A stretch of 64,000 bases of DNA, taken from NCBI GenBank assembly GCA_025093985.1, contig JACAAK010000003.1:3100001-3164000 (forward strand), given 5' to 3'. Positions 20,024 through 33,367 of this stretch are shown piece after piece. Positions within the stretch are counted from its first letter, which is position 1; each line of letters begins with the position of its first letter. The translations under genes were made by a program, and so were the position numbers. Origin of the DNA: Calvatia gigantea (lineage: Eukaryota > Basidiomycota > Agaricomycetes > Agaricales > Lycoperdaceae). Under the pieces are notes generated by a model. It had not been told where the DNA came from and made no database searches. It saw nothing but the letters and a program-made list of their open reading frames with translations.

Positions 20024-22401
20024 TTATTGAGTGACAGCTCCCTCACCGCCGATTGTGAAAAGGTTTGGATGCCTACTAATCTGTAGTCGAGTTATGCCTA
20101 GGTCGCTCTTAGAAAACGATTGCTACTCACGAAGGATCTCACTCGTTTTCCGAAGATATACATTGGGATGGAACCCAACCAGCAAAATGCCTGGCACCCA
20201 GAAAGGATGAGCAAGGACGTCTTGACGCCTCGACGTTCGATCATTCCGTTCGCAAAGAACGTGAACCCATAGAGGACCATGTTTTTGAAGAAGTTGGTGA
20301 CAGCCAACACATGCAGTGCGTTGGGTCCATGAGTGTCAAGCATATAAGTGACGGCCGCCGCCCCAGACATCACCATACTGAAATTGGCCATACTATTGAC
20401 CAAATTAGCTTATAGCACAACGTCATAGGCGTGCGGGACGAACGCTATGCAAGCGACGGCTCCTATCCAGGGAATGTTGTGGGTTGTGCCGACTAGTGCA
20501 TTCCGATCAGACTCTGCCACGCCCTCCGAACACTGACACTCACCTGCCCAGCCAGCGTAGCCAAACACACCGAGAAGCATAGCGGAGACGAAGAAAATTC
20601 TGAACTCTGGCTCATAGACACCTCTGTTGTGCTTTGCGAGCCACACAGTTCCGCGGTCCGTCAAAGGTCCTGAAATCAAAATTGCTAGAACAATCCCAAC
20701 CAATCCCCCAAGGTTTGTAAGTCCCTGCGGAATGCCATCATTTAAAAGTGTAGAAGGAAAGAGGTAGGCTCACGATCTGAGAGGCCGTGAAGTTGTACTC
20801 GATCGTGAAAATTGTGGATGAGCAGATGGGCATGAGGCCTTTTGGCATGTGAGACTAATGGCAGAAGCGACGCAACGGCCACGTACTGAGCCACACAGTC
20901 TGCATTCCATGTGTCAAAAATATGAACCAAAGCTGCAGTGGTCGTTGGCAGGGTTGAATGCAAAGGGGGATTTTATGCACGCACAACAGGGGAGAACAAG
21001 AAAGGTAGCGGCCGGAGGAATAGCCTGATGAGACTGACATCGGTGAACACACCATGCCAGATCTTCAATTGATTGAGGTGTTCAGTTCCAGGGGAAGGTG
21101 CCTGGGTTTGGGATTCCTGGGTGCTATGTTTTTCTGATGCACTGGATCCTTCAGACGCATCCCTGTTACCACTGGTGATTACTTCCTGAGGTTCACGGAT
21201 GTAAGTAGTCTAAATACACCGACCGATGAGCGTTGAACGTATTGAAGAGTGGATGGTCTTTGCTCACCTCAGGGACGAAAAAGAAGACCAACAGAACCCC
21301 AATTCCAAGCGGGATAGTAACAAACCAGAAACCCATCTGCCAGGACATATTCTGAACTACATAACTGTACAGTAGGGGACCTCTGGGAGATGCGGACAAG
21401 GGTCAAATGCCAGCTAAATCTGACAAGGGTATCCTTACAGGGTGATACCAGCCATGATGGAGAAGCTCCAAGCAACGGATCTACCGCCCCTTTCGTGGAC
21501 ACTTGATACTATGAGTCTGTGCTCATAAATGGTTCATAAAACTGCATACAAGAATATTTGCTCAATCGTCGAGGCAACCAAGCTTCAGGGGAGGTGTCAG
21601 TAGTGGTGGGCATCGAGGAGGCATGCTCTGCTTGCCTTTGTAATGCCGACATCCCAAAGCCTTGAAAGACGCGAGAAGCGCGTATTGAAGCTATTCCAGG
21701 ACTAACCGCGCACCAAATGCATGAAATAAACATCTGGGACAATACGGGTGAGGGTGCATCGAAATAATTGAGATGTTCAGTCGCACCAGAAAAACCGAGC
21801 CCAGATACACGATTCGATGTCCAAACTTTGCAGCCAAGGCATTTTGCACCAGCCTACGAAATAGAATCAGTTTTGGGAAACCACAATTGTAACAGTTACG
21901 CACATGAAGCACCCTAATCCAAGCAAAATGGACCCAAACCCGGAGGCGATAGTGTCGACGCTCACGCCAAATTGTTTGGACAGCAACACATATCCTGGAC
22001 CAACCATTGGAGACAATGCGCCATCTAATGACGCTGTGAAGGCTCTACGGAATGTCAGTATGACGGAGCGACGTGAGCCAGCACTGAAACGTACAACGTC
22101 CAAAAACAGGCTTCCTTCTTCCATCGAGGCCAATTGAGGCTAGAGCCAAGCATGATCCACGATTGGCAAGCAATGCCAGGCCAACATCGGGCACTTACGG
22201 GTCTCTTGGATCGTCGGACGGTTGTGGAATGAGGACTACATGGGCGTGTCGCCCCGTCCCCATTTTAAGCCCTCGCGCGCTATCAATGGTGATCTGTGAC
22301 TCCAGTATTCGAGGCGAGGCGGGACAAGAGGAGGACAGGCCGGCACACCTGCTTCCCTCTGCTGATTCCTTGGTCAGAGAGGAGGGCCGTTCCAGGCACA
22401 T
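20024..22401 (-). CDS. Major facilitator superfamily transporter (DHA1-like)
   Basis: This is a polytopic membrane transporter, probably exporting drugs or small molecules. The N-terminus carries the motif typical of fungal DHA1 MFS proteins, DDPRDP then LNWPRWKKEACFW across an intron. The first helices follow, with PMVGPGYVLLSKQFGVSVDT. Later exons show RVFQGFGMSA, GPLLYSYVVQNMSWQMGFWF, GGLVGIVLAILISGPLTDRG and a C-terminal helix series (VKTSLLILSGCQAFCWLGS). The last exon, after a GTGAGT donor, encodes HPNLFTIGG and ends at TAA 20024-20026. About ten introns break the gene and several borders in the middle are not fully resolved. The start at 22401 gives a 46-residue tail before MGTGRH, which is the alternative start. 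Confidence 0.78.
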
Positions 22402-23096
22402 GTTCTAAGTTGTGGTCATCTGGGTAAGAGTCAGTTCGGTTGTGGAAGATAACCTATTATTCCAAAGACTTACCAAGTATACCGAATCCCATAGTGATGT
22501 TATAGGTAGGGGTTGTGCTACCCCAACTTTTGTTTATATGTCAATAAGCTTGCCTCAAGAGCCAAGTGTTTAGCCCGTATAGGCAGAGATTCTCATGTAA
22601 TAGTCCATGAGGTAGTACGATCCTGCTTCGCAGCGATGGCTGACACATTCGTTTAGATAAAATGGGTGAGTGTTCGGAACCAAATGCAATCCCGTATGAA
22701 CAGACGGCGCGAAACGTGTCAAGAAAGTTCCGTTACGGGCTGATATGGATACGGGACCAATCACCACCGGAAGCCTAGTCAATGGAACACGCAAACCAGA
22801 GAAGCGCAGATGGGGTGAGCGTGTGCGCACCTATTCAGTACTTCAGTCATGGTTCCACCTGGGAAGACTTTGGAGTTTCTGTTTATCCCTCCAGGTTCCT
22901 ATCCGCCGTGCACAGCGGAGCGACAGATACATCTGTTTGAAGAGCCACGTAGAACACTGGAATCACGAGAGCCTCAAGCTAATGACGAACTGGTGGGAAC
23001 GGGGCCAAAATGTTTCAAAGCAACGAACAGAACAACATACTTAGGCAACTTGGTCGTCTAGATTAAGAAAAAAAAAGCTGTCTGACAGTAAACCAA
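22402..23096. other. Intergenic region with a weak + strand frame
   Basis: This region lies upstream of the MFS gene and downstream of the epimerase gene. A + strand frame (22745 to about 22816, then 22849-23061) begins MDTGPITTGSLVNGTRK and continues VPPGKTLEFLFIPPGSYPP. It looks mildly protein-like and could be a small gene with one short intron, but I cannot support it with a family or a convincing splice pair. Confidence 0.3.
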
Positions 23097-24595
<1,499 letters not shown>

Positions 24596-24891
24596 ACTGA
24601 CGAAGAGGAGCGAATAGATATACTGGATGAGGTGTAAAAAGCTCAGGACCGTCAATTTGAGGATTATCGGATCACATCTGTAGCCTTAAACTAAACGTGA
24701 TTGTCTCCCCTGATCACACGAGTTTTCTTATCAACTTTCACTCATTCCTTCTTCAATCCACACAAAGTACGAATAACACGCAAAAAGCGAATCTGATCAG
24801 TCGCCATGAGTAACGGTGATCTCGTTCATGCGTAGTAAGGGTCTGGGTGCCAAGCTACTAAGTCTAGGATACAGGAAACAATGATATATCC

Positions 24892-27456
24892 CTACGATTG
24901 GCTCTCCATTGCCGCATCCGTGTCTGCTTTCTGTGTACTGGAGCCTGCTACAGACAACTGGGGGTTTGATTCAGGGACTGGGGTTTTTGAGCTTGCATCA
25001 TCTAATGTGCTGGTGGTCTCTTCCGCTCTTTGTATCTTCTCTCGCTCAGTCACAGGTTCCTGCTTCTCCTTCTCGATTTCTTGCATCAGAAGCTCAACAT
25101 CACCCGTCCCAATCTTTCCAAAGTGTTGCAGGTGTTGGTCGCGGGCCGTCCGGAGCGCGAGCCACGTCCATCGTTGTTTATCCTATGATGGACCTAATCA
25201 AGCCTTGAACGTGGGGCAGGGGAAAATCTTACCTCTTCGAATTTCGCAATTTGAGGATCTAGAAGATCTGCCTTCTTCACAGGTGCTGATAGGGCGGGCG
25301 CAGCGGGTCCAAGGCTAGGAGCTGGAGCTGGAGCTGGGACAGGAGCGGGAGGAAGAGACGGGAGCTGGGGCAGGGGTGGTCGTTGGCCCAGGCGCGTTCT
25401 GTGCCGACGTTGGCTGAGTTGTCGGACGCGGAGGTAGGGAAGGATGAAGGAGGGATGCAGCACCGATACTAGGTGGGGTGGGACTGGGATTTGGTGGGTT
25501 TGTTGGTGCGACCGGAGCGTCAGCGTTCATAGCCAGTTCAGGTTTTTTTTCTATAAGCTGGTTCACAGCAGGTTGAACACGCTCTGCAATTCGAGCTAGA
25601 GCTTTTTTGCGCATTTCAATGCGTCGATCCTCTCGTTTGATCTGTTTCACGAAGTCTTTCACATCGCCCGGCCTGGTTGGACAATAGGGTTAAAGACAAT
25701 CAAATTGGAGGAAAGTAGCACTCAACTGGAACGGGTTCTCCAGGTCGTCAAGGCCTCGGTAGCCCATTTGCCAGATTTCCGTCAAGGGTTCTGTTCCTAA
25801 CATGTAAGGCCAATCTTCACGAGGCTTCCGCATCTGATTACGAGACTCTCTTGTTGCCTGGAACAAACCCATTTTCTCTTCACCGACCGTCGTAGACCAA
25901 GTCACCTTGTCGAATGGTGCGCAGAGCTCATTCTTCCACTTGACCCAATTCTTCTCACGTTCTAGGATGGTCTGGGCAGTTTCAGCGAACGCACGGCCGT
26001 TCGGGGTTGTTTGTTTAAGCTCTTCCATGGCTTTGCTGAGGGTTTCCTGCACCCACTGCGCATCCTCTGGCTCCAACGTGAAATCCATCTGCAATGATCT
26101 ATTGCGTGGTGTTGCCCAAGATGCCTTGGAGATCTTGGTGAAGGTAAGGAGGTGATGTAATAGAATGAGAAGCTGGAAGAGAAACTGGCGACGGAAGTGT
26201 GTGTCTGCAATCTTTTTAATATTAGTACTGGTGCGCAACGCCCAGCTTGAAAACAAATGCAAAGAAAATTACCTCAAGGTCAAGCAGGTCTGGCGAGGTC
26301 AAGAACTTGGCAAAGAAGTATTCATTGACGTTTGTCTCCTCGCCCTCAGGATCCCGTTTTCTCTTGTGTAGACTGCCCCCGGCCCCAACTCTACTTCCCA
26401 TCATAGCCCGTTCTTTCGCTGTAGCTTCCTTGATGACGGGAAGGACTTTATTAATGGCTTCTTTAAACTCAGGAAAGGTATCTTTGTTCGCAAATAGCGG
26501 GGGTTTGGAGAAAGGAAGTTGAAGGTGCCAGAATGTATTGTAGAAGTCTGCGCTCAAAGTCAGGAATCCGGCTGGGAAGGAAGAAGTTAGTGACGAACCT
26601 TCTTTTTTGTCTGCCGGAGTTTGCGACAGAGGCGGCTTTGGGACCCTACTCGAATCAACTTGCATTGCATCATCTTGAACAACTCCACCCTGCTGCGTGT
26701 TTTGTTCTTGTGTGTCTAGCATCTGCACATCCTTATCTGCCTCCTGCTTTGGGTAAGTCACATCCTCCCAAGTTGGGCCGTATTCTCCCCGTAGGTTGAC
26801 ACCGCTGCGTTCACCCAATGGAAAGACACCGCTAAGGAACGTAAGAATACGACCACAGAAGACCGTCGTAGAACCGGACTTCGACAGCCGGCGCAGGAGA
26901 TCGTTGAGGGTTCGAAGAAGAATAAGTGCTTTGCCTTTTTGAGGCACCATGCCCTCCGTGAGCCGCGACGAACGTGCTTCAATCCAAGAGAAAATATGGG
27001 AGCACGAGTTAATGGTTTGCATCTCCAAGAGGTCCTGCAGGACGATGAATGGGAACGTCTGTTCGCAAGCCTCTGGCACAAACATGAGTAAGAGCCGCTC
27101 AAAGGGATTGCTTGACTCACCGTGCTCGGTGAACGTCAGGATGAGGTCCAGCCTGACTTTTAGCTCGTCATAGTATTGAGCATTTCCCTCCTTATTTTCC
27201 TTAAGAGCTTTTCCCTCGGCTACCTTCATAGGGAATGTGAGTGGCATTCCGACACCGAGGACGACATGCGCACTGCTAATTTAAAAACCTCGTTCTTCAG
27301 CAAATACTCCCACTGACTTTTCCTATTTTCTGGCAAAGAGTTGCTTTTGGATTCATCAAGGGTTTTGCGCACTATTGAATCAAATTGCTCCCTAGAGATT
27401 GGACGTTCTGGCAGGTTGGAAAGCAGAGAATCCAGAAATGGTTGGAGAGAGAGCAT
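24892..27456 (-). CDS. THO complex subunit 1 (THOC1/Hpr1-like)
   Basis: This is a nuclear subunit of the THO/TREX complex, which couples transcription with mRNA export. The N-terminal exon (ATG at 27456) begins [20 protein letters not shown]. The main exon contains the helical THOC1 signature: [56 protein letters not shown] and [18 protein letters not shown] later exon has [13 protein letters not shown] and [20 protein letters not shown], also typical of the family. The C-terminal part is a Pro/Ala/Thr-rich linker and an acidic tail ending AAMESQS at 24892. The frame changes within the linker (about 25320-25480) without an obvious splice pair; see findings. The gene is divergent from a small gene only 42 bp away. 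Confidence 0.88.
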
Positions 27457-27498
27457 AAGTGTGTGACTCGTGTGTGACGCTCCAGTCCAGTCCAGTCA

Positions 27499-27831
27499 AT
27501 GAACCTCAACAAGAACACCCAAGAAGACACAAAGCCAGTCTCAGCTTCCAATAATCGGCCTGCCAATAAGGAGTCTGCCGTTGCAAATTTGGCCGCTCTT
27601 CTTAACCAGTGCAGCAAAGACGATCATGGCAAGGGCGGCGATGCACAAGTAGCTGAGTTGTTAGAAAGACTCAGCGAAGCCGATGGTGTTGCGCAGGGTG
27701 TCGAAGAGCGGTTGGACGGGATCATCGGAAATATGGATACGTTGCTCGCAGAGTTGCAGAAAGGATTCGCTGGTGAATTGCCAGCAGAGGTTGCCATTTC
27801 AGAAAAATCCGACAAGCCTAAGTCATCTTGA
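27499..27831 (+). CDS. Small conserved-looking protein, coiled-coil
   Basis: This is a 110-residue intronless frame with an ATG at 27499. The N-terminus is polar (NKNTQEDTKPVSASNN). The central part is a helical, heptad-like segment (VANLAALLNQC, then AELLERLSEADGVAQGVEER and LDGIIGNMDTLLAELQK), which suggests a small coiled-coil adaptor or complex subunit. It has no signal peptide or membrane segment. It is transcribed head-to-head with THOC1, with only 42 bp between start codons, so both would share one promoter region. I do not recognise a named family. Confidence 0.6.
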   Translation: MNLNKNTQEDTKPVSASNNRPANKESAVANLAALLNQCSKDDHGKGGDAQVAELLERLSEADGVAQGVEERLDGIIGNMDTLLAELQKGFAGELPAEVAISEKSDKPKSS

Positions 27832-28016
27832 CGTCGGTCAGGTGCAACCTCTATCTTATCGCAGCCTCGGTAGCTCCTGACGCTAAGAACTTAGACACTC
27901 CTCTTATAGGTCGACCGGAGGTCAGAATCCTTTAATGCAATATATGTATGTACAGAGGATGGTCCAGGCCGTGCCGTTGGTGTTACAAATGCGTGCGGTA
28001 TACAAAATCAAGTCCT

Positions 28017-31000
28017 TTAGTTGCTTTCTCTATCAGGCGTAAATCGCTTCACAGTATCCACTACATTGGACCCTTTCCGAGCAAAGACGAGCTACAAAGA
28101 AAGGATCAGTCGGTGGCCACGAGCGGGATAAATGTAACTTACGAGATATGGATTCGCCGTTGAACCTGTAGTATCCGCGAGGACCTCGTCCTTTGAAACC
28201 AAACTAACGTCGGAGTCGTTGTACTTGAACCATGAATCGGGTGCATCCGGTAAATGCCGTGAATAAAAGAAATAATGACCCCAGGATGGTGAAGAACCGC
28301 GGTGAATGAACACGGATGTGAGTTCATATTCAATGTTCTTCGTGGTGCTCCAGAGTTTCTCCAACTCATCCTTCAACAGCTTCGCACGCTCATGTAGCTG
28401 CTCTATCTCCCCTGCCACGTGTGCCTGCTCCTTGTTGAGGTGGAAGAGAAGATCATCGTCGACACCGATCTCAGAACCGTTTTCAAGGCCAGAAAGGAAG
28501 CTGATGCTCTGTTCGATGGAAATTGCGAAGGGTGAATTCTAACGGGGATACCTTAGCGACGAGCAATCAACAAAAAGCTCAAGCTACCTTGCCCTCGGCT
28601 AGAATCCTCATTCGCTCTCTACATGCATTCAATTCTGATTGCAATGCTTTTGACTTGATCTTCCTCTGAGGCTCAACGTCGTCCATGAACCTATCCAAGT
28701 AGATCGTCTCCCAGAACTTCACGTATGCTTGCGACTTGTATGGCTGCAGCGTTTCCCTATTAAATTGAACACGCTGGGAAGGGATTAACGTTGGGAGTGG
28801 AATTTTATTCAGGGTCCCGCTTACTTGGAGTTGAATTTGTAGGATGGGTGGGACGTCGACGAGCGACATTTCCATTCGCGCCTTCCTTCCTTGAAATTCC
28901 ACAACGTCATCAAAATACCCACTGAGCCCATCATAAATATCGACGCCGTCCTCTGTCACGTTCACAGGCAGGTGAGAAAACAGATCCGTTTTGTCATGCA
29001 CTGAAGCACGGGACTGGCGAGCATCAGCGATCCCGGTAAGTCGTTGCTTAATCTTCCCAAAGAAGAGTCTAGGGGGATCCCAATTCACGGTGAACTCAAA
29101 AGTTAACACTTATGCTCACCTCTTGACAACGCTAGTCATTTCTCCATCCTTGCCCTCCATCTCTCCGTCGCCATTAAATTTCAGGAGTGCGGTCTCGATC
29201 TGGAACATGCAGTTGTCCATGCACTCCGCTACGTCATGTTGCTTCCCTGTTGAAAAGTTGGATGTAAGGTGAGCAGTCAGTGATATAAGCCTTACACACC
29301 AAACATCATCTCCGAGGACGGTGGGTCAAGCTTCCGTCGTGGAGGCAAAGGCGGTGGCTTCTGCGAAGGGGTGGTGCCCCGCATCTCGACATCTTGATTG
29401 CCCATCTGGTGTTTGGACGACGACGACTCTGAAGCTGTGCCCTCAGGTGACTTCCGGCCTGACCGCTGGGGCGACGTTACAAGGACAAATCCTTCCTTAT
29501 CCTTAGGGCTTTCACATATAGGGCTATCAACTTCCATGTCGGTCGATTTCTTCTCGTCGCGCGCTCGTTTCCCAAGAATGGAACTAGGTGATTGTGGTGG
29601 AGATCGGAGTGCCTCGTTCGATGGGATGCCTGTCAGGGAAGGTCGAGATACTCCGTCGTCAACCAAGGTTGCGTCAGTATCATTAGAGGAATCAGTCCCG
29701 CCTTTCTCAAGTTCATCATCCTCTTCGTCTCGGGATGTAATTAATGCAAGTTTTGCCAATTCAATTGTAGGAGTGACAGCTGCTGTCTTGCAATACTCGA
29801 GGTTTGAAAATAGATCAGCGAGTTGACCGAGGACTAAAACGAGCGTCAGTCCATGTCGTGATGATTGGGATTTAAAATCGTACACTTCTTTGACCTGATG
29901 ATTTCGCGTCGGGTAACCAGCCGTCCTCCGACCCGATGTCTCTGAAGGTCATCCTCTGTCACTTCTTTTTCCTCCAACGGTACATCAAGCTTCGTTGTAG
30001 ACAAGACAACTTCCCGTAAATCTTTAATTGTGTAGAAATACTGGGAGGTAAACGTCAGCTTTACGATGAGAATAATCCCTGATCACATACTTGGAGTAAC
30101 GAATTAAGGTAACATGTATTTCCAAGCTGGTTGAGACCCCTTGGAAAATCGGGACTTATTTCTGCCCTGACGTCTCCAGCTGGGTCCTCTTAGCTTGGGA
30201 TTATGGCTTGGAGCACAGAAACACACTCACGATCTTGGCCAGATAGTAAGAATTGACGCAGTCGCTCGCTATTTCTGACCTCTGCAATGACACTTAAAGC
30301 CTCCCGCATTGTATCCATCTGAGTAGGCCTTTCTTCAACCTTCGATCGCGACATTAGTACCTATTCCCGAGTGTGAGAGGTAAAGTCGGTCACGTACTCG
30401 CATGGCAAAGACTGTAACCAACATGCTATCATCGACGTTTTCTGGAATTTCCAGAACCTTGTAAGCACGATCAGGGCTCATCAAAGTATTCCTCTTGGTC
30501 TGCCAAATCTGCCGCAGCTTGGTCCTGCCTTTCGCTTCAGCAATTTTTCGGAGCGCGTCGTTGGCATCCCGTTCTAGATCTGTGCCATGCTCCGGATCCT
30601 TCCACGACTTTTTAACCGCCTCCTTCCAAGCGTTTTCAATAAAATCATCCTCGACATCATCGTCTAACTCAACACCCAAGACATTGCTCATGCCAAATCC
30701 AAGGACGGAAGCAGCTCTTTCTAAATCCTCAATGGCGAACCGGTCGCGCGTACTTTCTGATATCAGAAGATCTTGTAATTGCGGGGACGGTTCACCGCTC
30801 GACTCAACGGCACGGACGATGTTAGTGAGGTGTGTAAAATATTGGACCGTATGTGTGGGGTCGCAGCGACATTGGGCCAAGTACGCAAACACCAGAAGGT
30901 CTGTTGGTATGTATGAGCTACGGTAGCTTCGGAACCCCGTCTAGACTTACCTGGCGAATACGCCCTGAATGTCAGCCCCAGTGTAATGATGGAGTCTTTC

Positions 31001-32897
31001 ACGGAGACCAATACCGCTTCAAGTGATATCGAGAGTTCATTCCGAGGAACTGAAGAAACGTTAGTGATGCGTGGCGAGGATGAAGGAATGCGGATAGAAC
31101 GGACTTTGATCTGGATGCCCGCCCACAGCTACCTGGTACATTTCTCTTGCGTTATCAAGCTTCACGTGCAATGGGCGCATCTTGATCTCTTTCAATGCCG
31201 AGTCTATCGAGGGCTCAGTCAATAAACAGATTGTACTTTTTAACACTCACTATGTCTTTTGCGGAAATGTCCAAGCCATGCCCCAGCTTCCGTCCACGCT
31301 CGAAGCAGTTTACGCCTCATTATTCGGCCAGAAGTGTGTGTGTGCTGCACATTCGGTGGGGAAAGAAGAAGCTCATTTCCATTACTCTCTTCTGAAAAGC
31401 CCAACATTTGAAAGACACGTTGTCTAAATCATATACAATTGAAAACGGGAATAAAACACGATAATTGCCATACTTACGTGTTGGAATTCCAACCAACCTT
31501 AGATTGGAATGTATTACTGGCAGAGTTGACTTTTAGTGCCCTAACTTCCCCCTTCCATAAAACATTTTCTAAGGCACTACCCAAAAAAAGAAATAAGTTC
31601 AGTGATGAATTCGGAGAGGCGGCTCGGCAACTTACAGCATTACAGTCTCCAAAGCGATCACCACAGCCTGTTCTCCAGTCCTACCAACGGGTGGATTGGA
31701 TCTTTTGTCCCTGACGAAACCATCCATGTATTTTCGGGGAACGACGCCAGAGATGAGATCCGAAGCGACACAATAGAAAGAGCATTGACAGCACACATAA
31801 AGGTCGAGTAGTTTGCCCTCCTCAATATTAGACGGAGTATCCTCATGTTCCGGCAAAGGGTCCTTCTTGTGCCCATCAGAACTGCCGTTTCGCCATTTGG
31901 CTCGAGCCTTTTCGGTTTCCCAATCATCAACTTTGAGAGGCGGTGTCAGTTTGAGAGCATCGACGGCTTTTGAATATTTGTGGAAGTGGTGGGTTCTATT
32001 GAGTTTTTCCCCTTCATCCCCAGTACAAGAGCTTATTTGTCTCCGCCATGCTTGGTTAGGTAATGGAGGGTGAACTGAATTCTCAAAGGATGCGGAAAGA
32101 GGTGGATTGACGGAAGACGATTTCCAACTCAGGATGACCCATCCGTTCTCCCTGGGACAGTAGTATGCGTTGGGATGTGGAACAGAGGCCCGAACTTCAT
32201 CCTCGGTTGGCGGCGCAGTGTATAGTGTCGAGGAATTCAGGGAAGACGTCGAACCAGAGGTGCCTGGATTCTCAGATGCTTGTCGCGAGAGGTGGATAGG
32301 CGGACTGCTGACACTGACGGAGAAGAGTGAATGGTCCGAATCGTGTAATTCCTCCAATAGCGCAGGTGGTAGCATACCAGGCCCTGGGCGCTGATTAGCC
32401 GCACGAACATTGGGATCCCACCAGTTTTTTTCCTCGTGTTCTTGCCTCCCACCGATAAGAACGTTGGAGGTATCTTGTGTGGCATAAAAATCCACTGTCC
32501 CGGCGTCGTTGTCCCATCCTGATGACGCGCCGGTACCGGCCCATGTGTTGGCATCGAAGTTCCGGCTCCAATCTTCCGTCGTCCATCCCCCACCGGTGTC
32601 GTTGGGTGCCGTCAGTGACGGCATCGTGTCACCGTCGTCGTCTTGCACGGAAACGAGCTCAGGTTCACGATAATCCTTGGAGTGTTGGTCAGGAATGAGA
32701 TAACTGAGCGTGTTGTCGGACCCCACATTTTGAGGACGATTAGGGAGTGGTTGGGATGTCTGGGTACCAGAAGGATAGAATAAGTTCGAAGGAATGGGTT
32801 CGTCGATTGGAGTATTGGGCCGCTGGGCAGGTGACGACTTGGTCATTCCGGGAACTGGGAGCGGCCGACGCGCCCTGTGACTCTCTCTATTCTCCAT
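28017..32897 (-). CDS. Ubp2-like ubiquitin carboxyl-terminal hydrolase
   Basis: This large multi-exon gene encodes a USP-family cysteine protease resembling yeast Ubp2 and human USP25/28. The long N-terminal region starts MENRESHRARRPLPVPGM, then is Trp/Ser-rich and followed by LDLYVCCQCSFYCVASDLIS, a Cys-rich segment conserved in fungal Ubp2 proteins. Next come LENVLWKGEVRALKVNS and the helical region with WKEAVKKSWKD and PDRAYKVLEIP. The catalytic Cys box is LGNTCYLNSLLQ (about 30070-30120, minus strand), followed by YTIKDLREVVLSTTKLD-type sequence. A Ser/Pro insert follows (about 29300-29800). The second half has HDVAECMDNCMFQIETAL and PPILQIQLQVSG. The His box is SWGHYFFYSRHLPDAPDSW, with FKYNDSDVS after it. 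It ends VVDTVKRFTPDRESN at TAA 28017-28019. Two segments often predicted as separate genes join here as one protein. Confidence 0.85.
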
Positions 32898-33367
32898 ATT
32901 ATTTCCAAGGTAATTAAACTGTTACGTATCAGAGATGCCAGGTCATTCAAAAGTCCCAAGTGACATTATGAAACCTACAAGACAATGAACGAAGATGTAG
33001 GAAGGCTATCGATGTTGAAGAGGATCGACTGTGATGTAAACAGGTTTCGGTAGTACCACCTCGAACCAGGCTATGTTCGTCCTCCAAGGGGCGGATAAAA
33101 GATTTCGCTATGTAAAGCGTTGTAAGATGTCGTGACTCCGGCGATGTCTGTTGCGGGATCGGGTGAGGGTTGAGGAAATTAGTGAGAGTGTGCGTGGACG
33201 GTGCGAAGATTTGATTATGATATTACGTAATAGCATAGATGACAGACCGAAGACGCAGACTCATCACACTGATCACAGCAACGTAGTTGTTCAAATAGTA
33301 GCTGAAAACACATTTCATTCCTTGTAGCAATATAGCCTATTTCCATGCCTGACAACCTTCGGCCAGT
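32898..33367. other. Intergenic region, no gene seen
   Basis: This is the promoter side of the Ubp2-like gene and 3' side of the oxidoreductase gene. It is AT-richer than its neighbours. No supported coding frame or RNA gene was found. Confidence 0.45.

Noticed and set aside
31632..32897. Frame of 421 codons as a separate gene
   Set aside because: Its end reads LDLYVCCQCSFYCVASD, typical of the N-terminal part of Ubp2-like proteins, and it continues by splicing into the exons downstream.
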